Translations under genes and position numbers: made by a program
The notes under the pieces: generated by a model
The model's database searches: none
What the model was told of the DNA's origin: nothing
What the model saw: the letters and a program-made list of their open reading frames with translations, nothing else
DNA from: Paroedura picta
Taxonomy: Eukaryota > Chordata > Lepidosauria > Squamata > Gekkonidae
Direction of reading: 5' to 3'
Assembly: GCF_049243985.1 (NCBI RefSeq)
Contig: NC_135373.1
Location: 97,645,213-97,709,212, forward strand
DNA length: 64,000 nt
In this document: piece by piece, positions 1 through 10,100 of the stretch
Layout of the letters: each line of letters starts with the position of its first letter
How positions within the stretch are numbered: the first letter of the stretch is position 1

Positions 1-497
1 TATAAGACTTTTTTCCGCCTGAAAAGCATGCCTCCAAGTGGGGGGGTCATCCTATACGCTGAGTGCACTTCAGTTGGGATAGACATAGCTGCCCATAGTG
101 GCCTCCTGATGCCTGCCCAGTGCCCATAGTGGCCTCCCAATGCCCGCTCACCTCATTCTACATACCATCCAGTATCGTGTGGTGTCCAGCGCTGCCGCGG
201 CGGGTCACCAGCATGGCTGCGGCGAGCATCAGCAGTGAGACGGGTGCCAGCCTTTTGGGCGTGACCAGCCCGTTCTGCTTGGCGGGAAGCAGTGGTGCTC
301 CAGCCCACCCCTTGTCTACGCAGAGCTTGCACTTGCGCACTAGTACCGATCACAGGGAGATGCAGCCGTACACCGTTGCGCTGCAGCCGTACAATGGTGA
401 CAATGACAGGTACTATAATGTAACAAACTATATTTTGAGTGGAAATGTTGGGGGGTCACCTTATACGCCCAATCGTCTTATACGCCGGCAAATACGG
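1..497. repeat. Unclassified DNA-transposon-like repeat with 'cgtataagac' submotifs
   Basis: Variants of the motif cgtataagacga recur at both ends (about 1-10, 47-60 and 463-487 on either strand), each beside a run of G or C. Between them is a CpG-containing middle (180-260). Similar 'gccggcgtataagac' sequences are familiar as interspersed non-autonomous repeats in reptile genomes, but I cannot name the superfamily. The left end is cut by the window edge. The 126-aa frame across it has no recognisable domain. Confidence 0.4.
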
Positions 498-579
498 TAA
501 GTAATGGTGGAAAGTGCCATTAAGTCTGAGGCATATTATGGTGACCCAATATGTTCTTTAAGGCAATAGGCATTCCAAG

Positions 580-712
580 GGGGTTTGCCATTGCCTGTCT
601 CTGCATAGTGACCCTAGACTTCCTTGGTGATCTTCCATCCAAATACTAAGCAAGGCCTATGTATCTGATGAGATCAGGCTAGCTTGGACCATTGAGGTCA
701 AGGCATAACTAT
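580..712 (-). repeat. 5S rRNA-derived SINE fragment
   Basis: Read on the minus strand, 'agcctgatctcatcaga' and 'tagtatttggatggaag' match the internal control region side of 5S rRNA (consensus near TTAGTACTTGGATGGGAG). A deletion removes the middle of the 5S part. The flank 'tctctgcatagtgacccta' recurs in diverged form at about 56960 beside the second copy. This is a 5S-headed SINE (SINE3 class), old by divergence. Confidence 0.7.
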
Positions 713-824
713 GTATAACTAATTTTCTTTCTGGTGGGTTGTCTGTAGCAGCTAAATAAAGTTTGAGTTAAAGTTGGTATAAATAGGTGCCACTGAACTC
801 AATCTTAGTTTTCTTTCTGTAAAC

Positions 825-862
825 AAAAAGGCAACTATAGTAGAAACTATAGTTGCCTTTTT
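825..862. repeat. Perfect 16-bp inverted repeat with 6-nt loop
   Basis: The arms aaaaaggcaactatag (825-840) and ctatagttgccttttt (847-862) are exact reverse complements separated by tagaaa. It is intronic to LUC7L2. It could be the collapsed remnant of a MITE or a transcribed hairpin; no function is known to me. Confidence 0.85.
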
Positions 863-1357
863 ATTACCTCAGTTGTTAAAGCATATTGGAAATAGACAAT
901 ATGTTCTATGTTGTTGTTTTTATACAAAGAAGACTGATCCATGGAAGCATTTTAAGTGCCTTAGAGATACAGTCCTTCTGGCAACCTGAAAACTCTTCCT
1001 GATAGGCTGGATAACATTTACGTCAGAGAGATTTTCTTTCAGTGCAAAAATACCCAGATGCAAATTGAATAAAAATTCAATTTAGAAATTCTCATCTATT
1101 ACCTACCCATATTTTTGGGTTGCTGCTGATGTCTTTCTTCTGGTGATTCCTTTGAGTATACTAGATAAATTGAGAGAGGAAACCTGAGGTCCTTCACGTT
1201 GCTTTACGTTTTGCAAGGAGAAATCCTGGAAAAGACTTTCTGTTCCAAAGATAAACTTGGGTAGCTGTTTGTCTGAAGTAGCAGAATGAATTTTTAAAGT
1301 AATAAATGATATTTCTTTCATAAAGATATTTCTTTCATAATGATATTTCTTTCATAC

Positions 1358-2640
1358 CTCGGGGGCTTGGTCCGGTACTTTTTAACATATTTATTAATGA
1401 TCTAGATGAGGGGGTGGAGGGACTACTCATCAAGTTTGCAGATGACACCAAATTGGGGGGACTGGCAAATACTCCAGAAGATAGAGACAGAGTTCAACAA
1501 GATCTGAACACAATGGAAAAATGGGCAAATGAGAACAAGATGCAATTTAATAAAGATAAGTGTAAAGTTCTGCATCTGGGTCAGAAAAATGAAAAGCATG
1601 CCTACTAGATGGGGGATATGCTTCTAGGTAACACTGTGTGTGAACGAGACCTTGGGGTGGATTGTAAGCTAAACATGGGCAGGCAGTGTGATGCAGTGGT
1701 AAAAAAGGCAAATGCCATTTTGGGCTGCATCAATAGGGGCATCACATCAAAATCACAAGATGTCATAGACCCATTGTATACAGCACTGGCTAGACCACAC
1801 CTGGAGTACTGTGTGCAGTTCTGGAGGCCTCGCTTCAAGAAGGATGTAGATAAAATTGAAAGGGTACAGAGGAGAGCGACGAGGATGATCTGGGGCCAAG
1901 GGACCAAGCCCTATGAAGATAGGTTGAGAATGTTCAGCATGGAGAAAAGGAGGTTGAAAGGGGACATGATAGCCCTCTGTAGGTATTTGAAAGGCTGTCT
2001 TGTAGGAGGGCAGGATGATGTTCCCATTGGCTGCAGAGGAAAGGACGTGCAGTCATGGGTTAAAACTACAAGTACAATGATACAGGCTAGATATCAGGAA
2101 AAACATTTTCACAGTCAGAGTAAAACATTTTCACAGTCAGCAGTGGAATAGGCTGCATAAGGAGGTGGTGAGCTCCTCTTCACTGGCAGTCTTTAAGCAA
2201 AGGTTGGATACACATTTTTCTTGGATGCTTTAGGACAGTGGTCCCCAACCTGCGGGCCGTGGTCCGGCGCCGGGCCGCGGCTCCCTCTCCCCACCCCCAC
2301 CCCCGCAGTAAAAAACTTCCCAGGCCGCAAGCTTGCAGCCCGGGAAGCTTCTTACTGCGGGAGGGTGGGGAGAGAGAATCAGGGCTGGGCCGCGCGGCCC
2401 GATGCGCGGGCGTGGCCCGGTGCGGGGGCGTGGCCTTTGCGGGGGCGGCCCGCGGGGGCAGCCCGATGCGCGGGCATGGCCCGCGGGGACGAGGTCCGTG
2501 CGGGCGCGGCCCGATGCCCTGCCGGTCCCCAGCCTCAGAAAGGTTGGGGACCACTGCTTTAGGATACTTTGGGCTGATCCTGCGTTGAGCAGGGGGTTGG
2601 ACTAGAGGGCCTGTATGACCCCTTCCAACTCTATGATTCT
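1358..2640 (+). mobile_element. CR1-type LINE, 3' part (interrupted by a hAT element)
   Basis: This is the C-terminal part of a CR1 reverse transcriptase reading frame. Typical segments are KFADDTKLGG, CKVLHLG, ARPHLEYCVQFW and RVQRRATRMI. It is followed by the CR1 3' end 'ggttggactagagggcc' and terminal 'ctatgattct'. The frame has a stop between 1608 and 1609 that splits it into two ORFs (1414-1608 and 1609-2151) and the 5' part is missing, so it is a truncated dead copy. A hAT element sits inside at 2236-2556. Confidence 0.93.
2236..2556. mobile_element. Non-autonomous hAT element inserted in CR1
   Basis: Terminal inverted repeats CAGTGGTCCCCAACCT (left) and its near complement (right) are flanked by an exact 8-bp duplication ctttagga at 2228-2235 and 2557-2564, as expected for hAT. 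The 321-bp body is very GC-rich with short repeats of gcgggcgtggccc type, which produces several spurious open frames on both strands. It is younger than the CR1 it interrupts. Confidence 0.9.
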
Positions 2641-3109
2641 AAATGAAGGAGTGTTTGTTAAAAATATCTTTAGATTAGAAGAACACAGATCTGTTCTGGA
2701 GATCTTGAGTTGTTAGAAGCAAACTGATTAGAACTTCAGGTTATCAGAGATTTCTGAAGCCCTCTTTCCCAGATAAAAATTTGTTCATTTAAAAATATGC
2801 TTTAGCGATATCCCCTTCTTTATAATTGCATATCATAATAGAAGTCAATATAAAAAAAATTCCTTCTCCTATATGGTGTTTTCTGGTTTGCGTGGACAGA
2901 AGATACCAAGATGGCTTTTTAGTGATGCTCTTCTGAGTCTGCAGGTTGATTCTGGCAAATGCCTTTTTCTCTGCAGTGACTGTAGTTATAATATGGGAAA
3001 TATTAATCTGTGCTTAGTTTTAAAAAGTCATGAACCTGGATTTAGTTTTGAGTGATTTGGAATATAGAGTGGTTTAAACAAGGGAGAACTGCTTTTTTTG
3101 TCATGATTT

Positions 3110-3240
3110 GTGTGTTGATCTAGGTGCAAGGAATCAATGTTCGTATCCCTACTCAGCCATGAAGCTCTGTGGGTGACTTTAGGCAACTTACTCTTTGCCT
3201 AACCTACTTTATAGAATTGTTGCTTAAAATGGAGAGAAGA
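3110..3240 (+). repeat. MIR/CORE-SINE-like fragment
   Basis: The run 'ctactcagccatgaagct' followed by 'gggtgacttt', 'cctaacctac' and 'aaaatggaga' is the classic tRNA-CORE-type SINE pattern. It is diverged, with no clear target duplication. Confidence 0.6.
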
Positions 3241-3529
3241 ACTGGATATCTGAGTCTCAGCCCCTTCATAAAGTATTAGGGTAAAAATGTAGAAGATAGA
3301 GATTAATCAAAGAAGAATTTATGATGCCTATATGGTGGTGAGCTCCGATTGAGGGTTGTGGTTGTAGGGGTGGCAGAAGACAAAAGTTGTTTATGGTATC
3401 TCAAAACAGACCCTGTATCCATTGGGAAGGAAAGGAAGTTAACACTAGGTAACATCTGCTCAAGGCTTAGCTTACTTGCTTGGTATGGTGTCTTTGGAAA
3501 GGAAGCACTTGATGATTTTGTCTGATTAT

Positions 3530-3910
3530 TTTTATTTACTTCATTTATACCCCTCTTTTCTCCCAATAGGGACCCAAAGCGGCTTACATCCTTCTCCCCA
3601 CCTCCGTTTTCCCTCACAACAACCATGTGAGGTAGGTTAAGCTGTGTGACTGTCCCAAGGTCACCCAGCAAGCTTCCATGGCAGAGAACGGACTTGAACC
3701 TGGGACTCTCAGATCCTAGTCAGACACTCTATATCGCATAGGCTCTCTACACCAGGGGTAGTCAACCTGTGGTCCTCCAGATGTCCATGGACTACAATTC
3801 CCATGAGCCCCTGCCAGCGTTTGCTGGCAGGGGTGCATGGGAATTGTAGATCATGGACATCTGGAGGACCACAGGTTGACTACCCCTGCTCTACACCACA
3901 CTGATTTTGT
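3530..3910 (-). repeat. MIR/CORE-SINE-like element, interrupted by a MITE
   Basis: On the minus strand the order is the expected tRNA-like head (about 3740 downwards), 'aggttcaagtccgttctc', 'ccttgggacagt', 'cctcacatggttgttgtg' and a 'gggtataaatgaagt' tail. The head is split by the palindromic element at 3753-3888, after which 'ctctacaccacact' resumes. Confidence 0.75.
3753..3888. mobile_element. 136-bp palindromic hAT-like MITE
   Basis: The ends CAGGGGTAGTCAACCTG and the reverse complement continue inwards as a near-perfect palindrome (arms about 55-60 bp) with a loop around the 'cagcgtttgctg' centre. An 8-bp duplication ctctacac flanks it (3745-3752 and 3889-3896). It is inserted in the MIR-like SINE. 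Confidence 0.9.
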
Positions 3911-4006
3911 TGAGTTTCTGTTATGAACAATTTAAGCTACTTGTTGAATTGCATTGTAGTCTCCCATCAGTCAACATACTTACAACTCTATATTTGCCAA
4001 AATCCA

Positions 4007-4245
4007 AGTGGGGATGCCTTATAAAAGAGGTGTGTTATGATAGGTCTGGTGCCTAAAGGCAGTAAACCTCTGAATGCCAGTGCCAGGAGGCAATATCTGT
4101 GGAAGGCCTTGGCCTCTGTGCCCTGTTGTTGGCACTCCAGAGTAACTGATTGGCCATTGTATAAGACAGGGTGTTGGACTTGATGGACCAGTGGTCTGAT
4201 CCAGCAGGGCTGTTTATATGTTTGTTTGATGCACAGGTAGACCTT
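4007..4245 (+). repeat. Interspersed repeat tail ('ggactTgatggaccagtggtctgatccagcag' type)
   Basis: The segment 'ctgatccagcagggctgtt' with upstream 'ctgaatgccagtgccagg' is a repeat 3' end common in lizard genomes. The family name is not known to me. No gene signal is present. Confidence 0.5.
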
Positions 4246-5885
4246 AATTCCATTTGTCTTAGGTGGATGTTCACTGCTTTGTTGATTATTTCCCCTTAAA
4301 TAGCTTCTCTCTGGAGGCAACCAAATACAGTTATAGAAGTATAACTGTGTCATAAATGTTATATATATTTCTATCAATGGGAAAAATCATGGATAGACCT
4401 GAAACCAAGAGTTATCAAAAGGATGTGGGTTAAAACTTTGGTTAACCTGTGAAACTTCCTTTTTGTTAAATAACTGCAAGTGTTGCTTAAAGTGTAATCT
4501 GAAAAATAAGCCATTATAAAAGGGGGCTCATATCTTTACTTTGTAATGATCACAACTTATTTAATACCTAGTTGTGTGGAAAATTTTGACGTTGCTTTTG
4601 GATTTCAGGTTGAGTGGAATATGATTCCTTTAACAATGCAGGGAGTTGGATTGTAAAATGCAGGAAAAGATATAATATGTGTGCATAGCAATTGTCCTTA
4701 CAGGTTTTATATAATTGCTTCCATCTCTATTATGAAAATATGGTTTGGGCCAGACATGTTGCAAAAAAAAGGAAGCTGCTGTTTCTAAAGATGAACTTAG
4801 TTTTATAATTGCATACATTTAGTATTGCTATTACTTATCATTAGTAAATTAAAGACATTTGGGGGCACTGGAGTATGTAACAGTAGGTTTTAAAAATATC
4901 TCTATACCTGGGTGCTGATGAGCTACAGTAACAACCTTGTTTTAAACATTAAAAGAGAGCAAAAATTATTTCAATTTATTTAAAAATTCAGTTTTCCCAT
5001 CAGAGTTCACTTTTATATATAATGATGATGATTTACATTACATTTTGTGATCAAGCCACTCTTGCTGAAAACTAGTTGTTTTTAAAAATGTAAATGGCTA
5101 TATTTATAAGCAGGACTGGAAAATATTTCAAATTCTAGGCACCAGAATCAAATTTTAGGTCCAACATCAAATGCATAGGTACCTGGGTAATTTTAGAGAA
5201 AGACATATAAACAAAACATTGATACCTAGGAATTAAAATATTTTTCCAGCCCAGCCCTGGTTAAATATCAGCTATTTTCAGCAAACCCCCCTCCCCCCAA
5301 ATAGGCTAGTACATCGCTGTCAGGCACAACATCATTCAGGTGTCCCTGTTTTTTACAATTAACTTGTATTTCTAGATGCTGTGATGAAAATGCTGGCAGA
5401 GTTTATTATATACAAACTGAACAATCTGGCCCCTTGTTTTATTTATAAAGGTTCAATGTATCTATGCCTGCCTACTTCATTCTGCAAGGGAGTGTCAGAA
5501 AGGCCCCGCATTCGCCGAGCCGTGAGTTATTGCTAACTTTTCAGATGTGTTAATTAATGTGGAACCAGCGCACATGTGTCTTAAAAAGAGAGCAAGATTG
5601 GGAGGAAAGTATCCACATTCCCTCAAGTATTCTGCAGTAGGAGGCATGACTTTTAAGGGCAACTCTAAATTTTCATTAATTTAAACCTAGTACATTGAGA
5701 GACCTAGCATTTGTAAACCTATTGTTGAACTACTCTGAAGCTGCCGTAGGATATGAATTACTTAATCTAATTATTCTGTTTTAGTTTCTAAAATAAAAGT
5801 TTAATTTAAGCAGAATATGGCCCTCTGCATAGGGCAAATAGTTAAAACTGAATTTATACAATAGAGTGATTAGGTCAGGGGTTTG
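4246..5885. other. LUC7L2 intron 1, no recognisable feature
   Basis: AT-rich intronic sequence. I see no exon, RNA gene or well-formed repeat in it. Confidence 0.5.
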
Positions 5886-5902
5886 GAGCATAGATTTCAA
5901 GC

Positions 5903-6178
5903 CAGTTTGGTGTAGTGGTTAGGAGTGTGGACTTCTAATCTGGCATGTCAGGTTCGATTCTGTGCTCCCCCACATGCAACCAGCCGGGTGACCTTGGGCT
6001 CGCCACGCCACTGATAAAACTGTTCTGACTGAGCAGTAATATCAGGGCTCTCTCAGCCTCACCCACCCCACAGGGTGTCTGTTGTGAGGAGAGGAATGGG
6101 AAGGCGACTGTAAGCTGCTTTGAGCCTCCTTCGGGTAGGGAAAAGCGGCATATAAGAACCAACTCTTCTTCTTCTTCT
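5903..6178 (+). repeat. Squamate tRNA-derived SINE, copy 1
   Basis: The A box 'tggtgtagtggttagg' and B box 'ggttcgattct' of a tRNA-type Pol III promoter are followed by a body ending 'aagcggcatataagaacc' and a (CTT)n tail. It is nearly identical to the copy at 34908-35185, so the family was active fairly recently. Confidence 0.88.
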
Positions 6179-6179
6179 A

Positions 6180-7117
6180 AACTGGGTGCTCCAAATTTAA
6201 TAGAATGGAGTAATGAGTACATTTGTAACTTCTACCATTTCTACCTTTTGTGGTAAAGTTGTGTGGAAAAGTTATGAACACATCCTTTTTCTGCTTCAGA
6301 AAGCAGATTTCTTCTGCTACAGTAATTCACCAATAGGTTTTCACTTTACACAATGGCAGTTTTAAGGAATAAATAAAATACATGAGTTGTGAAACTGCTG
6401 CTGCATCTTTAGACAGGACCTCCTTTGCAAATCTGAAATAATGACCTTTCTGTTGTACATTGAGGGACAGTAACCTCTGCAGTAAATCAGTAGCCAGGTA
6501 ATTGAGCTTACAATTTAGATCTAATATTTCCAACCTTGTTCACAGATATGATTGATTAGACTTGCAATTGGACATCAATGTGGTAAGCAGGCTGATGCTT
6601 TTGTGTTTCTAGAAGTCTCATTTCGTCATTAATGCAGATGCACTGTGTTCAGCTTATGAAATATAAATCGTTTAATACTACTGGTAGGCATTCCTGTTTC
6701 TTCCAGTGTTCTAGGTTTATAAACTCATCCACCTGTGTTCAGCCTGCCCAAAGTAAAAGGGCTTTGCAACCGCATCATGAGGGCTTGAAGAAATGTCAGT
6801 GACATTCAATAGAAACTTGAAGGACAGTCCATGTGTATTAGAATCTGTGACTTTTGTACGTACACTGTAAAGGCAATGATTCTTCATGATGTATAGTTAC
6901 ATGTTTAACTTTCTGTGTACTATTTTAGTGTTATGCAGTATATTAAATAGTTACTACATTTAAATGATTGCTGAGCTAGAGTCAAGTTTTAGTTTCTATT
7001 TTGTCACATTTTCTTTATGTAACACGGAGAACAGTCCTTTGGATGCAAATGAAACAACACTGGCCTTTAGAACATTCCATGTTTGTCTAATCAGTGGTGT
7101 ATGTTTCTGTGTTGCAG
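6180..7117. other. LUC7L2 intron 1, distal part
   Basis: No repeat or exon is recognised between the SINE and the exon 2 acceptor (gttgcag at 7111-7117). Confidence 0.5.
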
Positions 7118-10100
7118 GGGACACTACCCGTCAACGAATCAAATTCAGTGATGACAGAGTATGCAAAAGTCATCTTCTCAACTGCTGCCCTCATGACGTC
7201 CTCTCTGGAACAGTGCGTATTTTATACTTTGCATATATTACTTACAGAAATGTTTAACTGTACAATTCCCAGCAGTTTGTGACCCTTGTTCTTAGATTTG
7301 TGGGGCTTGGCTGCCATATTCAGTAGGTTTTTGCTTAGTCATATACACTGAGCTTATGAGCCTAAATTCAACGTTGCATGTTCAATATACTATCCTGTTA
7401 TAAAAAGACTAGAGCACATCAGCTGTTTCGCTCTCACTGCCCCTATTTGTAAAATAGTAAAAAATTTGAATTGTGCTCTGGCATTTTAATTGTCCTAGTG
7501 AATAGGTGCTAGCTTTCCTGATCTTTTATTCTGTTCTGAGTTAATTCTGCTACTAGTTTCCATCTTAAGACTGTTTTTCTTTCACAACATAGACATTAAC
7601 TAATTTTCTTTGGCTCTGAGATCCAGCCCAAACATTTAGGAGCTAGGCTTATTTTTCAGCTTTACTTTACTTTTTCAGCTTTACTTTAATAACCATATTT
7701 TCTAATTATTGCTATCACAAAACCTAAGCCTAATCTGTTCACAGTTTCCTGTAATTTTATTAAAACTATGATGATGTATGTAAACAAACATTGGGTGGGG
7801 CAACTCTGGTCATCATCACAACAAAAAATTAACCTATCATCCTAGTCTTACTGTTCATAATTCTATTTATTGGTCTTAACAGGTCAATTTAATTGAATAT
7901 TTAAGATAGTACAAAAAGCAGCTAATTAAGAATTCATCCACCACTTTTGAGTGGTTGAAAGTTAAGTTTACATATAAACAAGCAATGACAACTTCATGCA
8001 CACTTTTTTATATCATGCAGCAAAACATTCTCATGCAAAATAATAAGTTTTGGGTTGAATCCAGCTGATTTCTTTGCTCCATATCAGCAGATCTCTCCTT
8101 ATTACAACCCCTATTCCACATGGCTTTTGCTTATGCAGGCCCCATGATCCTTCCTTCATTCTTTTTTCACCAAGGGAAGCAACTGATTAGACCCAGTCTT
8201 TTTACTTCTACTGAGAAGTTATGAGATACTACAATAAAATCTTTGCTGAAAATACTAGAAATGATGAAACGAAGGTATTATTTAGCTATTACACTTTCCA
8301 TATAGTTTTGTCAAAGTGAAAGTGGCATCAGGAAAAAAAACATTCTTTGACACTCATGTTGTGTTTTGAATCATTTATTCAGATACTGTCACTCACTAGC
8401 ACTTTGTTTCAAAGAAGTTACAAATTCACATGTGTGGTCTGAATGTTTTTTGTTTTTTTGGTTGGCTCAAAAAAAAGAGGGTTGGAGATGTGGGCTGAAA
8501 ATAAACCCAGAAGTGAATAACTTTGGGAATATTAGGTTTGTGCTTATGATTGGAAGGAGCTGATAGCTTACAGTCTCACTACTTACCTTTAGTGTGGTAG
8601 ACTTGAATATTTATGTTTTTCATGTGTACTCTTTCAACACAGCCCACTATCTAAAGTAGAAGCCCAAGAACAGTTTTATCTCACAACATATGGTAAACCT
8701 GTTCTTGGGATCTATCACTTCATGGGACAAACAAAAAGATTGTAGCCTAGCCTGACATGTTAACTTTCTTTGCATATGGAACAGTTATATGATGATAAAC
8801 TATTTGTTTAGAGTGGCCTGAAGGAATGATAGTCAGGAAGGTTACAGGAAAACAACAAAGAAAAAAAATGAAAAAAACAACTTGCTTCTCCAACAGCAAA
8901 TTTTAAAAACTCTATGTATAAAGAACAACGTACTACTTTTATGTAGTGCAGAATGCCACCTTCATGCTATAGTAGCCAATGTGTTTGTTATTTTAAAAGT
9001 TGGTAAAAGCTCTTTGGCCTGTAGGTAAGTTGGGAGGAAGTAAAATAGTTGTTAAAAGGTGAGCTCTTTTTTTGTAGACATAATGCATCTGCAGTAGTTA
9101 GATAGGGGCTCAATCATTGTAGAGTGTAGAAGTATCTATGAAGTTATGAGGCAGGTCGTTTCAAGAAACAAGCAAAGGAAATCAGATGTCATATGACATG
9201 AGCAAGCAAAATTATGGCACTGTAAATTTTGTTTTAAATGTATTGGTTGGATTCTGTCAAATGTATGTGGATCTGTTTGCCCAATTCCTCCTCCAGCAGG
9301 TACCTCCACTCATCCCTATGCTATTCCTTCCCCTGGGCTAGTATTTCTGGATATACTTGATGCTGCTTCAGTAGGGGAGAGGCACAGTGAGTCACACTGC
9401 AGGCAGAGACCCTGCTATCCAGAGTGATCAACATGCCATTTTTTTCTGTGTTCCCTTATTTCCATCTTACTTTTGTTTGAGGTTTTCCTGGATAATAGTA
9501 CTGCTAAGTTCTATCAGAGTTGTGATTATTAGGAATTATGTGTTGAGTGCCTATGTGTCCTTGACTACCTATGTGGTCATCACAACTCTGCCCACATCCA
9601 TAAACTTAGGAAAGGAGTAGGATCTGCTTGATAGTACATTGAACTTCAGAGAGCAATTCCAAAGCATGACACAGTATGACTACAGAGATGTTCTCTTCAG
9701 CATCAGCATCTCCTAGCTTTGGAAAGTTTTGCTGTCCAAGAGGAAAGGTATCATGATGAGTAAATCTGTAAACTCCTGATTTTTTTAAATTATGAACTTT
9801 AAAACACATAAAGTTCTGATGTCCAAGTTCAGTTATTGGTTATACCTGTATCACTAACTGTGTTTGTATCTAGTAATGATCTTACTCCTGGTTATCAGTG
9901 CTCAAGACTTTAGCCAGAAGACCATCCTTATCCATTGTTCCTCCTCTTAATATTTGTGAAACATCCTGGGGGTGGAACGGTCCAGGGTGTCCAAGTTGGA
10001 ATAGGGCCAATCAGGGAAGGGTTCCCGCCCTCCCTTCCTAGATGCTAGCCACTTTGCTGTCAGATGCTGCAGGAGCCAGCATGTGAGAGAAAGAGAGACA

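Noticed and set aside
180-260. CpG-containing patch considered as LUC7L2 exon 1/promoter
   Set aside because: It contains ATG codons but none starts the expected MSAQAQMRAM sequence, and the patch belongs to a repeat.
2180-2605. Several 90-124-aa frames around 2.2-2.6 kb
   Set aside because: They are produced by the GC-rich body of the hAT element and cross its boundaries into the CR1.
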